Source of the DNA: Pelethousia sp002409725
Lineage (GTDB): Bacteria > Bacillota > Clostridia > Christensenellales > CAG-138
Length of the DNA stretch: 58,464 nucleotides
Assembly: GCA_937915455.1 (NCBI GenBank)
Contig: CALDNN010000102.1
Coordinates: 1-58,464, forward strand
Direction: 5' to 3'
Shown here: positions 1-8,013 of the stretch, piece by piece
Numbering within the stretch: the first letter of the stretch is position 1
Layout of the letters: each line of letters opens with the position of its first letter
Translations under genes and position numbers: made by a program
Notes under the pieces: generated by a model
Told to the model about the DNA's origin: nothing
The model's input: the letters and a program-made list of their open reading frames with translations, nothing else
Database searches by the model: none

Positions 1-103
1 GCTCGGCGGCAGGCGCCGCGGGTTCAGCCGCGGGCGTACTGGCGCAAGCTGCGCAAGAGAGCGCCATCATGGCTACCAGAATCAATGCAATGAGTTTTTT
101 CAT
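1..103 (-). CDS. Lipoprotein N-terminus, partial (runs off window)
   Basis: Only the first 34 codons are present. They give a classical lipoprotein signal: MKKLIALILVAMMALSCAAC, followed by an Ala/Pro/Glu-rich linker. Either Cys17 or Cys20 could be lipidated; neither lipobox is perfect. An AAGGAGG ribosome binding site at 116-122 fixes the ATG at 103. The linker style matches the solute-binding lipoproteins elsewhere in this window, so an ABC transporter binding protein is likely (inference). The mature domain lies outside the window. Confidence 0.7.
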   Translation of the reverse strand, partial: MKKLIALILVAMMALSCAACASTPAAEPAAPAAE

Positions 104-647
104 GGTTTATTGTTTCCTCCTTAAGAATTTGGGGCGGTTTCAAGCGCCCTTGTATTCTCGGCGCAGTTACCCGCGCCAAGCTTATAAAGCAACCAAGGCT
201 GCTTTTCAACAAAGGGACATTCGATTCGTTAAAGGGTGATCCGCGCTTCTCTCCTGCGCAATCCGGCGGCATGTGCAGGGCCAACCGATTTCGTGATGCA
301 CGTATCATAGCACACTTCCCTCCCCATTGCAATACCTTTTGCGCATAAGGTATTGATGTTATCGCATTTTTTCATCATGCCTCCGCTGTTTTTGTGGAAT
401 TTCTTCGCTTTTTTGTCCACAAGTTTACACAAAAAAGCAGGCGTTTTCGCCGCCCCAAGGCCGCCTGTCCGCCTGCCGAGTTTTCACGTTCGATACAGAA
501 ACATAACCCTCATCGCCAAGGTTATCCACGGGCGATCTTTCAAGAATCTTCCTTATATTATATTTTCAATATTCTCACCAGCGTGGGTGGCGAATGCTAT
601 TATGCATAGCGGAGTCACAGCGGTTGCTGCAGCTCACCTCGTTGTTG
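104..647. other. Intergenic region, no supported gene
   Basis: Besides the candidate promoter at 304-332 I see no convincing gene. Short open frames here lack ribosome binding sites. Two near-matches to DnaA boxes (413-421 and 521-529) are considered chance. The perfect 8-bp hairpin at 656-674 overlaps the racemase stop and has no T-run. Confidence 0.4.
304..332 (-). promoter_or_regulatory. Candidate promoter for the partial lipoprotein gene
   Basis: TTGCAA (327-332) and TATGAT (304-309) with a 17-nt spacer on the minus strand. This would leave a 5' leader of nearly 200 nt before the ATG at 103. The -35 is only 4/6. Confidence 0.35.
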
Positions 648-1355
648 CTATTTCAACTTGCCTCCGGCAAGTTGTACGGCATGCCTGGCCGTTACCTCGG
701 TGGGGTCCAGAAGAGCGGGAGCCCGGAGGGGATACTTTTCAAAAATCAGCGGCAATTCCGTGCAGCCCAGGATGAAAGATTCGGCCCCCTCTTGGGCCAA
801 ACGGTTCAAGGCCGTCTGCATCGCATCGATGGGCAAGTCCTCCCGGCCGGCTTTGAGTCCATAGCTCACGTCCATGACCAGGGCCTGCTCCCGGGCGTTG
901 GGTTTGAGAAGCTCCACGCCGCCATCTTCAAAGGCATGATCATATATCCCAGAGGCTACCGTGCCGTCCGTGGCTAAGAGGGCAGCCCGCTTTATGCCGG
1001 ATCGGGCGGCCTGGGCCGCCGTTTCCCGCGGCATGTGGAGGAGCGGGATGGAAAGGGTTTCACAAATCCGGTCATAAAAATAATGAGCTGTATTGCATGC
1101 CATAACTAAAATATGCGCACCGGCCATTTCCAGGGCCCGCGCGGCCCTACGCAACTCCGGCACAGGGTCTTCGCCGCCCGAAAGGATGGCGGCGGTCCTG
1201 TCCGGTATGGTCGTATCGCTATATACCAACAGCGGTATATGCTCCTGGTCGCAGGCGGCGGCCGTGCAACGGATGATTTTCGTCATAATATCTACGGTGG
1301 CAAGGGGCCCCATGCCACCAATAATGCCAATGGTCTTATAATGCTGTTGTTCCAT
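648..1355 (-). CDS. Aspartate/glutamate racemase family protein
   Basis: A 235-residue cofactor-independent amino-acid racemase, cytoplasmic. It has the family start IIGGMGPLAT (residues 11-20) and the two catalytic cysteines: Cys87 in MACNTAH and Cys198 in ILGCTELP. Length and motif spacing match aspartate racemase, and GGMGP favours aspartate over glutamate racemase. It would interconvert L- and D-aspartate or a related amino acid. The gene is divergent from a dicarboxylate/amino acid symporter, so the two may form a scavenging pair for an acidic amino acid (inference). The ribosome binding site is weak, but the start gives the expected N-terminus. Confidence 0.85.
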   Translation of the reverse strand: MEQQHYKTIGIIGGMGPLATVDIMTKIIRCTAAACDQEHIPLLVYSDTTIPDRTAAILSGGEDPVPELRRAARALEMAGAHILVMACNTAHYFYDRICETLSIPLLHMPRETAAQAARSGIKRAALLATDGTVASGIYDHAFEDGGVELLKPNAREQALVMDVSYGLKAGREDLPIDAMQTALNRLAQEGAESFILGCTELPLIFEKYPLRAPALLDPTEVTARHAVQLAGGKLK

Positions 1356-1394
1356 AAAAATACCCCTACGCCGCTTTTGCTAAGAGTCCTAACA

Positions 1395-1423
1395 CTTATA
1401 ATTCCACGCCCGTTCCCTGGTAA
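1395..1423 (-). promoter_or_regulatory. Candidate promoter of the racemase gene
   Basis: TTACCA (1418-1423), a 17-nt spacer and TATAAG (1395-1400) on the minus strand, 40 nt before the racemase start. Confidence 0.4.
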
Positions 1424-1622
1424 GCTAAAATATATGCCGGCATGTGTAGAGCACCCCGTGTACCCAGGTCCTAGGGTTCGCGTATAATTGCGATACCTCC
1501 GGTTTGCTCTCGTTTATATAATTTTTGCTAAGATTTATGATAGTATATAGATAATGCTTCAAAAATATCGATTTTTCTTAAGCTTTTTTAATCGGTTCTC
1601 AGTAAATGACAATGAAATCAAC

Positions 1623-1651
1623 TGTTAATTGTTGTTAAGATATGCTATAGT
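1623..1651 (+). promoter_or_regulatory. Weak candidate promoter of the symporter gene
   Basis: TGTTAA (1623-1628), 17 nt, TATAGT (1646-1651) in an AT-rich stretch that also contains other TA-rich boxes near 1546-1556. The region 1424-1771 otherwise holds no gene. Confidence 0.25.
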
Positions 1652-1771
1652 ATATTTCAGATAATGCATTGCTGTCAACGATTCTTGCTCAACTTTTCTT
1701 ATCAGTCCTCACAATTAAACAGGGAACCTATCCATACAACAGTTCATCTTACAACAGAAAGGGGGATCATA

Positions 1772-3022
1772 ATGGAACAAGCGGAAAAAAAGAAGCTCCA
1801 CCTGACGGTGAAGATCCTTATCGGCCTGATCGCCGGCATTATCGTTGGCATCGTCCTAAACCTTACAGGTCAGGCGGAAATCGCGAACACCTATATCAAA
1901 CCCTTTGGCACGCTGTTTTTGAACCTGATTAAAATGGCGATTGTACCCCTGGTATTCTCCTCGCTCGTTATGGGCGCGTGTGGATTGGGCGACATCAAAA
2001 AGGTTGGCCGCGTTGGCTTGAAAACCATCGTATACTTCTTAATAACCACTGCCTTCGCAGTCATACTGGGTCTTATCATCGGTAAGGTGTTCAATGTGGG
2101 GCACGGGCTTACCCTCCCGACGGATGCCGCTTACGAGGCGCCTGCCGCCACGAATTTCGTGGATACGCTACTCAATATCATACCTACCAACCCATTCAAC
2201 GCGCTGACACAGGGAAATATGCTTCAGGTTATCGCGTTTGCGCTGTTTGTAGGCGTGGCAATAGCCATCCTTGGGCCCAAGGCGGAAACCTTCAAGAAGG
2301 GGATGGAAGGCTTTGCCGAGATCATGTATACCATCATCGGCGGCATCATGAAGCTCGCTCCCTATGCCGTGTTCGCGCTCATCATCCCCGTTGTGGCCGC
2401 ACAGGGGGCGGCTGTTCTAGGGCCGCTGTTCATGCTGGTGCTGGCCGTGTATCTGGCCTGCGCGTTGCATGCGGCGATCGTCTATTCGCTTGCCGTAAAG
2501 CTTTGGGGCAAGATGAGCCCCGCCAAGTTCTTCAAGCTTGCGGCTCCCGCAATGCTGTTTGCGTACACCACGGCGAGTTCCTCGGCAACGCTGCCGTTTA
2601 CGATGGAATGTTCGCGCAAGATGGGGGTTTCGCCGCAGATACGCTCCTTTGTGCTTCCTCTGGGCGCTACGGTAAACATGGATGGTACCGCGGCGTTCCA
2701 AGGCATTTGCGCGTTGTTCGTGGCGGCCGTATACGGCATAGACCTCACGCTGGGCCAGATGGCGATGATCGTGCTTTCCGCCACACTTGCCTCCATTGGC
2801 ACGGCGGGCGTTCCGGGTGCGGGTACCGTTATGCTGGGCATGGTGCTTACCACCGTTGGCTTGCCGCTTGAGGCGATCGTCATCATCATGGGTGTTGAGC
2901 GCATCATGGATATGGCACGTACCTGCATCAACATTACGGGCGATATGGCCTGTGCCGTAGTGGTTGCCAGATCCGAAAATGAGCTCGACGAAAAGTATAC
3001 CGCAATAGAGGTCGAGGCATAA
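1772..3022 (+). CDS. Dicarboxylate/amino acid:cation symporter (DAACS/SLC1 family)
   Basis: A 416-residue polytopic membrane protein of the GltP/DctA/GltPh family, importing acidic amino acids or C4-dicarboxylates with Na+ or H+. Family signatures are visible: the serine-rich hairpin TTASSSATLPFT, NMDGT in transmembrane 7, GVPGAG in hairpin 2, and DMARTCINITGD in transmembrane 8, whose Asp/Arg/Asn contact substrate in characterised members. The start at 1772 is chosen because a GAAAGGGGG site lies just upstream; the frame is open upstream but without such a site. Substrate cannot be fixed from sequence. Divergent from the racemase. Confidence 0.9.
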   Translation: MEQAEKKKLHLTVKILIGLIAGIIVGIVLNLTGQAEIANTYIKPFGTLFLNLIKMAIVPLVFSSLVMGACGLGDIKKVGRVGLKTIVYFLITTAFAVILGLIIGKVFNVGHGLTLPTDAAYEAPAATNFVDTLLNIIPTNPFNALTQGNMLQVIAFALFVGVAIAILGPKAETFKKGMEGFAEIMYTIIGGIMKLAPYAVFALIIPVVAAQGAAVLGPLFMLVLAVYLACALHAAIVYSLAVKLWGKMSPAKFFKLAAPAMLFAYTTASSSATLPFTMECSRKMGVSPQIRSFVLPLGATVNMDGTAAFQGICALFVAAVYGIDLTLGQMAMIVLSATLASIGTAGVPGAGTVMLGMVLTTVGLPLEAIVIIMGVERIMDMARTCINITGDMACAVVVARSENELDEKYTAIEVEA

Positions 3023-3072
3023 AACCCGCTTAACAGCAATGCATTATAGGCTCGCCGAGGACTGACAAGGAG

Positions 3073-3118
3073 GGCTGTTTCAGCAGTAAAAAGCTGAAAC
3101 AGCCTATCTTTTCTATTT
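3073..3118 (+). terminator. Rho-independent terminator after the symporter
   Basis: Perfect 12-bp stem, GGCTGTTTCAGC (3073-3084) with GCTGAAACAGCC (3093-3104), 8-nt loop, then a T-rich tail. Confidence 0.9.
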
Positions 3119-3252
3119 ATGTGGACAATACCAATGCTCGCTCATGGCGCAATAAAAAAATAAGTTGCCTCCTATTGATTACCGATGGTGTAGCATCGTA
3201 TCCGTTATACCCGAACGGGGGAAACCGGTGTGCAAAGGCGGTAAATGAGCGC

Positions 3253-3293
3253 AAAAAAGCTGCCCCATATGGCCTTGGCTGGCCACATAGGGC
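3253..3293 (-). terminator. Second terminator downstream of the tRNA-Gly/Lys cluster
   Basis: On the minus strand a 13-bp stem (3281-3293 with 3262-3274, two G-T pairs) and 6-nt loop precede a run of six T (3253-3258). It lies about 100 nt beyond the first terminator of the tRNA unit, with no recognisable gene between them. Confidence 0.7.
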
Positions 3294-3309
3294 GACTGAA
3301 GTGTCTATT

Positions 3310-3434
3310 TAGCTGCCGAAAGCCAATATATCTGCAGCAAATCGTTCTCGGCGCAAACGAGCGCAGGAATGCAAAAAGCCCAGACAAAGTCCGGGCTTTG
3401 GAGTGACATATCTATTTCGATATATCATTCTTGG
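3310..3434 (-). repeat. tRNA 3'-flank repeat, copy A
   Basis: Read on the minus strand from the tRNA-Lys end, this segment matches the plus-strand flank of tRNA-Cys at 11580-11697. Shared blocks include TATCGAAATAGATATGTC, a terminator hairpin of similar sequence, GCATTCC, and a diverged stretch after it (GCGCCG..A.CGATTT). The similarity continues about 60 nt beyond the terminator, so it is not just convergent terminators. Confidence 0.7.
3373..3399 (-). terminator. Terminator of the tRNA-Gly/tRNA-Lys unit
   Basis: Minus-strand 11-bp stem (3389-3399 with 3375-3385, one G-T pair), 3-nt loop and a T-run at 3373-3377. Confidence 0.85.
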
Positions 3435-3507
3435 TACACCCTCAGGGGCTCGAACCCTGGACACCCTGATTAAGAGTCAGGTGCTCTACCAGCTGAGCTA
3501 AGGGTGC
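3432..3507 (-). tRNA. tRNA-Lys (anticodon CTT)
   Basis: 76-nt cloverleaf on the minus strand starting GCACCCTTAGCTCAGCTGG. The anticodon loop CTCTTAA reads CTT. GGTTCGAGCC T-arm and encoded CCA (3432-3434). Position 1-72 is a G-U pair. Confidence 0.95.
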
Positions 3508-3514
3508 TTGGAGA

Positions 3515-3590
3515 TGGAGCGGGAGACGGGGCTCGAACCCGCCACCTCCGCCTTGGCAAGGCGGCGCTCTACCAAATGAGCTACTCCCGC
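3515..3590 (-). tRNA. tRNA-Gly (anticodon GCC), copy 1
   Basis: 76-nt cloverleaf on the minus strand with anticodon loop TTGCCAA between CCGCC and GGCGG, and encoded CCA. By eye it is identical to the tRNA-Gly at 11388-11463. Confidence 0.95.
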
Positions 3591-3615
3591 AGGCGGCTTT
3601 TCAGCGCGCTTGATT

Positions 3616-3644
3616 ATTGTAGCGCAAACCGCACCGCTTGTCAA
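3616..3644 (-). promoter_or_regulatory. Strong promoter of the tRNA-Gly/tRNA-Lys unit
   Basis: Perfect -35 TTGACA (3639-3644), 17-nt spacer and TACAAT (3616-3621) on the minus strand, 25 nt before the tRNA-Gly 5' end. Confidence 0.8.
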
Positions 3645-3706
3645 GGCTCTGGCCGTCATTTTCTGCAAGCCGGCGAAAGCGTAATTTTTTGAGGTGATCG
3701 GCCTGA

Positions 3707-4009
3707 TTATTGATCCTTTTCACAGAAGGCGTATTGGCTCTTTTCGGCCTTTTTCGCCTCGCACATAGCCTTGTTGGAATTGCAGATCAGCTCCTCCGCC
3801 ATGCGCCTGATGCCGATCTCTTCCTTGAGCTTCTTGGTGCAACCTCCACCAGGAATTACAGGTTTGCATATTGCATAGAGATAGGCGTTTCCTAGGGGGA
3901 TGTTCGGCCGCGAGGCGATCACGTGCAGGGCTTCCAGGCACTTGGTATCGAATATGACGGCGGCATTGGGCGATCTGCCGAGCCCGGGCGCGCATTGATA
4001 GGCCGGGGC
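3707..4009 (-). pseudogene. Possible remnant of a GGDEF protein C-terminus
   Basis: A minus-strand frame is open from about 4009 to a stop at 3707 but has no good start. Its last 25 residues (SNKAMCEAKKAEKSQYAF and following) resemble the end of GGDEF domains, where (A)DKAMYEAKKxGKNRYAF is usual. The conserved Tyr is replaced by Cys and no GGDEF motif is present. The upstream part (for example AAVIFDTKCLEALHVIAS) I do not recognise. It sits downstream of an HD-GYP gene in the same direction, which fits a decayed c-di-GMP module. The call rests on one short stretch. Confidence 0.3.
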
Positions 4010-4203
4010 TGGAAATATATATTAATGTAGAATATGTCGAATCTCACATAGGTCCCTTCCCGCGATCGCGGCGTTTCGCCGCGCAAACCCACATCGGATA
4101 TTCACCTTGCTTTGTATCCGCCGCCATGAACAACCCATTCCCCGCCGGCGCAGAGCCCGAATTTGTGCGCCCCAACCAATTATATGAGATTTGAGCGAAA
4201 GCT

Positions 4204-5328
4204 TTAGTCCGTGGGCTGAGGATTCCATTCGTTGCCATCGTAATCTACGCCCAGGATGGTAATGTTAAAGTTGCGGCTGTCGTGGAGCAGATCCAGCGCT
4301 TTACCCTTTCTGGAACCGGCGGAGATGATGCGTACGACCGGCCGCAAGGTGTTTTCTTTGTGGTTTTTAACGACCACGGCCTGCTCGCCGCTGCTCAGGC
4401 GTACGCAAAGGCCCACTGGGTAGGCGTCCACACTGCGCAGGAAGGCGGTGACCACAGCGGGGTCGAAGTGCTTTCCGGAATTGGCCATGATGTGCTCGAT
4501 GGCCTCGTTGGGCATGAGGGCGCGGCGGTAGGGGCGCTTGGAAGTGAGCGCGTCGTAAACATCCGCGGCTGCGAGGATGCGGCCAAAGAGGCTGATATCA
4601 TCGCCCTTTAGGCCCTTGGGATAACCACCGCCGTCGTATTGCTCGTGGTGCTGGGCCACGGCCAGTAGCACCTTGGGGGATATCTGCACGGTGCTGCGCG
4701 GGAACATCTCCACACCCAACATCGGGTGCCGCCGCATGATGGAGAATTCCTCTTCGGTGAGCTTGCCGGGCTTGTTTACGATCCAGCGGGGGATGCGCGC
4801 CTTGCCCATATCATGCAAAAGGCCGCTGAGCGCCAACTTTTCTAGCGTACTTACCCGCATGCCCATGGACATGCCCGTGACCACGCTATAAATGGAAACG
4901 GAAAGGCAATGGCGGTAGGTATAGTCATCGTAATTCTTAAGATCCATCATGTTGAACATCACTTCCGTGCTGCCCATGATGCTCTCTACCAGCTGGCGCG
5001 AGATGGTAGAAAGAACCTCGACCCTGTTTTGGATCGTACGTGCGTTGCAGTTGGAGCCGAAATCGTCATACACCGCCCGAATCTCGTTCACGGCCTTGGT
5101 CCGCAGGGCCTCGTTGACCAGTTCCGGTATCTCCATGTCGTCGTCAGCTGCGGAATTACGAATATAAACCCCCGCGATGCCATTGGCCTGGATGCGGAGG
5201 ATATTGACCTCTGTTAACCTTTGCCCGGCGGAAAGCAGACGAACATGGTGCATATCCCTTGGGTAAGAACAAATGTCACGGGCAACCACCATATCCGGCC
5301 TTAGGTATTCCACGGGAACATAGAGCAT
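4204..5328 (-). CDS. HD-GYP domain protein, probable c-di-GMP phosphodiesterase
   Basis: A 374-residue cytoplasmic protein. The N-terminal ~125 residues are a family-typical lead domain. The HD-GYP core follows: H140, the HD pair H172-D173 in LLHDMGKARIP, H201, H227-H228-E229, and GYP at 235-237 in DGGGYPKGLKG, then DVYDALTSKRPYR. All metal-site motifs are present, so hydrolysis of c-di-GMP is expected. The C-terminal ~60 residues resemble a small beta-rich tail seen in this family. No membrane or receiver domain is present, so the input signal is unknown. AAGGGA lies about 10 nt before the ATG. The gene is monocistronic. Confidence 0.9.
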   Translation of the reverse strand: MLYVPVEYLRPDMVVARDICSYPRDMHHVRLLSAGQRLTEVNILRIQANGIAGVYIRNSAADDDMEIPELVNEALRTKAVNEIRAVYDDFGSNCNARTIQNRVEVLSTISRQLVESIMGSTEVMFNMMDLKNYDDYTYRHCLSVSIYSVVTGMSMGMRVSTLEKLALSGLLHDMGKARIPRWIVNKPGKLTEEEFSIMRRHPMLGVEMFPRSTVQISPKVLLAVAQHHEQYDGGGYPKGLKGDDISLFGRILAAADVYDALTSKRPYRRALMPNEAIEHIMANSGKHFDPAVVTAFLRSVDAYPVGLCVRLSSGEQAVVVKNHKENTLRPVVRIISAGSRKGKALDLLHDSRNFNITILGVDYDGNEWNPQPTD

Positions 5329-5374
5329 GCTTTTATTTCCCTTCTGGAGCGTAACATTTTTAACAACACTTTAC

Positions 5375-5403
5375 ATTATACAATATTCGCGCTTTTCTGT
5401 ATA
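5375..5403 (-). promoter_or_regulatory. Promoter of the HD-GYP gene
   Basis: TATACA (5398-5403), 17-nt spacer and a perfect TATAAT (5375-5380), 46 nt before the start codon. Confidence 0.6.
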
Positions 5404-5736
5404 CCTTTTCAGCGCAAACTGTAATACAATTAAACACCCGCTTACTTTTTGGCTACGGGAAAAAATCGCCAATGAATATTTAATCGCCAAATTTCCCGTT
5501 TTTTTAATAGCCTGGCGCAAAATAATAATATGGCCTGCACCGTAGCGCCACCTGAAGCGCCGCGCGGAGAGACTTTGCATCTTAAGCCCGCCGACACGGG
5601 AGTACCGTTTGCTTTTGGCTATATATCCCATACGCGTGCCCTTTTTCATAACCCGGTATTGCCGCAATCACGCTTATAGCCTTAGTCGCCCGTACCCGTA
5701 TGTGTAGGGCGGGGCCCGGCTGCGCATACTCATATC
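5404..5736. other. Intergenic, no supported gene
   Basis: An open frame of 98 codons on the minus strand (5371-5667) has very basic, low-complexity content, no ribosome binding site and overlaps the HD-GYP promoter. I see no RNA gene or repeat. Confidence 0.4.
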
Positions 5737-6093
5737 ATGAAAAAGGAAAGGTGCAGGGCCCTGGCTGCGGGGCTGATAACCGGGTTTTGTAACGGCCTCT
5801 TGGGTGCAGGGGGCGGTATGATTGCCGTGCTGGCCCTTCGCCGCCTCTGCGGCCTAGCCGAAAAGGAGGCCCACGCCACGGCCATCGCCGTGATGCTGCC
5901 GCTTACGGCCCTCTCCGGCCTGCTGTATGCCCTGCGCAGTGCCGTAGCCTGGGATGTGCTGGCTTTCGTAGCCCCAGCGCTGACGCTGGGCAGCTTCCTG
6001 GGGGCCAAGCTTACGGGCCGCCTGCCCGAGAAAGCCTTACGGCGGATCTTCGCCGCGCTGATGATGGCCGCGGGGGCCTTTATGCTGTTGTGA
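5737..6093 (+). CDS. Half-size TSUP (TauE/SafE, DUF81) permease, first subunit
   Basis: A 118-residue membrane protein that matches only the first repeat of a TSUP transporter. The glycine motif GLLGAGGGMIAVLAL follows an initial helix, with about four predicted membrane segments. Full-length TSUP proteins are about 250 residues with two such repeats, so this gene and the next probably make the two halves of one anion exporter (sulfite, sulfoacetate or similar; substrate unknown). The ATG is at 5737. Its stop overlaps the next GTG (GTGA, 6090-6093), implying translational coupling and a heterodimer (inference). Confidence 0.8.
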   Translation: MKKERCRALAAGLITGFCNGLLGAGGGMIAVLALRRLCGLAEKEAHATAIAVMLPLTALSGLLYALRSAVAWDVLAFVAPALTLGSFLGAKLTGRLPEKALRRIFAALMMAAGAFMLL

Positions 6094-6443
6094 AGGGGCT
6101 GTGGTATCTGCTCGCGGGGACGCTCTCCGGCCTGCTTGCGGGCATGGGCATGGGCGGTGGCACGCTGCTGATCCCGGCGCTGACGATTCTGTTGGGCGTA
6201 GGCCAACACCAGGCCCAGGGGGTAAATATGCTGGCTTTTTTGCCCGCAGCCCTGCTAGCCCTACATATCCACCGAAAAGAAGGGCGGGTATCGCTCCAGC
6301 ATGCCTGGCCCATCCTGCTCTCGGGCCTCGCGGGAGCGGCTTTGGGCACGCTGGCCGCGGCCGCGCTTGAGGCAGCCTGGCTGAAAAAGGCATTCGGCGC
6401 TTTTTTGTTTTTTTTGGGGCTTATGCAATGGCGGAAGCCATAA
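6090..6443 (+). CDS. Half-size TSUP (TauE/SafE, DUF81) permease, second subunit
   Basis: A 117-residue membrane protein starting at a GTG that overlaps the upstream stop. It has its own TSUP motif, GMGMGGGTLLIPALT, and about four membrane segments. It is a paralogue of the preceding protein and equivalent to the other half of a canonical TSUP permease. It ends in a basic tail (QWRKP). No separate ribosome binding site is needed because of the overlap. The gene before Rnf is separated by a new promoter, so the two systems are probably independent. Confidence 0.8.
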   Translation: MKGLWYLLAGTLSGLLAGMGMGGGTLLIPALTILLGVGQHQAQGVNMLAFLPAALLALHIHRKEGRVSLQHAWPILLSGLAGAALGTLAAAALEAAWLKKAFGAFLFFLGLMQWRKP

Positions 6444-6549
6444 ATATCTTAACCGTTTGGCATCTTTTAATGCTTTTTCAACAAAAAAGTCAATTTGTCA
6501 AATAATAGACAAAGCAATAATAAAATTATAGTATTAACGCCGGGATATG

Positions 6550-6558
6550 TGCTATAAT
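6550..6558 (+). promoter_or_regulatory. Extended -10 promoter of the rnf operon
   Basis: TGCTATAAT, a perfect extended -10 (TGnTATAAT), with no good -35 at standard spacing. It leaves a leader of about 115 nt before rnfC. Confidence 0.55.
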
Positions 6559-6680
6559 ACTCGCAGCTTATCGCAAATCGGACTAATTCTGCGGGTTTTG
6601 TTTCGGCGCGGGCCCGCACGCCGGTTTGTTTGTTTTTATGTTTATCTTATGTTAACCGTTTTGAAAGGCAGGTGCTTCTT

Positions 6681-8012
6681 TTGCCACAATACTCCATGCG
6701 GGGCGGCGTGCATCCGCTGGATGGCGCGCGAGGCGGGAAAACTTCTACCAGCAGCTCACCCATCCGGCCCTATGTGGCCAAGTCCGTGCAGATCCCCATG
6801 TGCCAAGCCATTGGCGCGCCCAGCGTGCCCATCGTGCAGGCGGGAGATCAGGTCAAGCTGGGCCAGAAGATCGGCGAGGCTGCGGGGTTCATGAGTCTAC
6901 CCGCACACGCCTCGGTCTCCGGCCGGGTGGTCAGCGTAGAGCAGCGGATGCTGATGTTGGGCAACCCCATCCTCACCGTTACCATCGAGAACGACGGGCG
7001 GGACGACTGGGCCGAGCTGACTCCCCTGGGCAAAGATGTGGAGAGCGTGAACGCGGCCTCCATCATCCCCGCCATTAAGGAGGCCGGCATTTGCGGCATG
7101 GGTGGAGCCACCTTCCCCACCCACGTCAAGCTGACCATTCCCGAGGGGAAAAGCTGCGATTCCATCATCGTCAACGGTGCGGAATGCGAAACACACGTGA
7201 CCGCGGATCACAGGCTGATGTTGGAAGAACCGGCACGCATCGTCAATGGCCTTCGCCTGGCGATGAAAGCCTTGGGTGTGAAATACGGCATCATCGGCAT
7301 TGAGGATAATAAAAAAGACGCCATCGAGACCATGAAAGCGGCCATCGCGGGAATCGAAGGGCTGCATGTGATGCCGCTTTACACCAAGTACCCGCAGGGC
7401 GGCGAACGCCAGCTCATCCATGCCGTGACCGGCTACGAGGTGCCCGTTCATGGCCTGCCTATCGATATCGGTGTGGTAGTGCTCAACGTGGGCACGGCCG
7501 CGGCCATCGCCGACGCAGTGCTGCTGGGCAAGCCGCTGATCGAGCGGGTCACCACGGTAACCGGCTGCGTAAAGGAACCTGCCAATTTGCGCCTGCGCAT
7601 CGGCACCAGCGCTTCCGAGGCCGTGGAGGCCTGCGGTGGTTATAAAGAAGAACCGTATACGCTCCTAATGGGCGGCGCGATGACCGGCATTTGCATGCCC
7701 GATGACAAGCCGCCCATCGGCAAGGGCACCAACTGCCTTTTGGCCCTTACGGAAGCGGAGAGCAAAACGCCCGCCGAGCAGCCCTGCATCCGTTGTGGCC
7801 GCTGTGTGGACGTTTGCCCGGCAGGGTTGAAGCCCTTCCTTCTCAAGCATTTTTGCGACAAGGGCGATTTGGCCGGGGCACAGGCCAACGATGTGACGGA
7901 ATGCATCGTTTGCGGCTGCTGCTCCTACATCTGCCCGGCCAGGCTGGCCCTTACGGCCTCCTTCAAAAATACTAAGGACGCCATCGCGCGCCAGGCAAGG
8001 AGGGCCAAATAA
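6681..8012 (+). CDS. rnfC: RnfC, NADH-oxidising subunit of the Rnf complex
   Basis: A 443-residue peripheral subunit that passes electrons between NAD(H) and the membrane part of the ferredoxin:NAD+ oxidoreductase. The start is taken as TTG 6681, which gives the family beginning MPQYSMRGGVHPLDGARGGK and has an AAAGGCAGGT site upstream; ATG 6696 would be too far from it. GICGMGGATFPTH (137-149) and GAECETH mark the NADH/FMN part. Two [4Fe-4S] motifs follow: C369-C372-C375-C379 and C408-C411-C414-C418. First gene of the rnf operon, 1 nt from rnfD. Confidence 0.9.
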   Translation: MPQYSMRGGVHPLDGARGGKTSTSSSPIRPYVAKSVQIPMCQAIGAPSVPIVQAGDQVKLGQKIGEAAGFMSLPAHASVSGRVVSVEQRMLMLGNPILTVTIENDGRDDWAELTPLGKDVESVNAASIIPAIKEAGICGMGGATFPTHVKLTIPEGKSCDSIIVNGAECETHVTADHRLMLEEPARIVNGLRLAMKALGVKYGIIGIEDNKKDAIETMKAAIAGIEGLHVMPLYTKYPQGGERQLIHAVTGYEVPVHGLPIDIGVVVLNVGTAAAIADAVLLGKPLIERVTTVTGCVKEPANLRLRIGTSASEAVEACGGYKEEPYTLLMGGAMTGICMPDDKPPIGKGTNCLLALTEAESKTPAEQPCIRCGRCVDVCPAGLKPFLLKHFCDKGDLAGAQANDVTECIVCGCCSYICPARLALTASFKNTKDAIARQARRAK

Positions 8013-8013
8013 G

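Noticed and set aside
413..529. Two DnaA-box-like words (TTGTCCACA and TTATCCACG)
   Set aside because: Only two one-mismatch sites 100 nt apart, with no dnaA, dnaN or AT-rich unwinding region nearby; expected by chance.
4067..4083. CGCGGCG-TTT-CGCCGCG hairpin as terminator of the HD-GYP gene
   Set aside because: No T-run follows on the minus strand, so it is not called a terminator.
5371..5667. 98-codon minus-strand frame
   Set aside because: No ribosome binding site, basic low-complexity product, overlaps the HD-GYP promoter.
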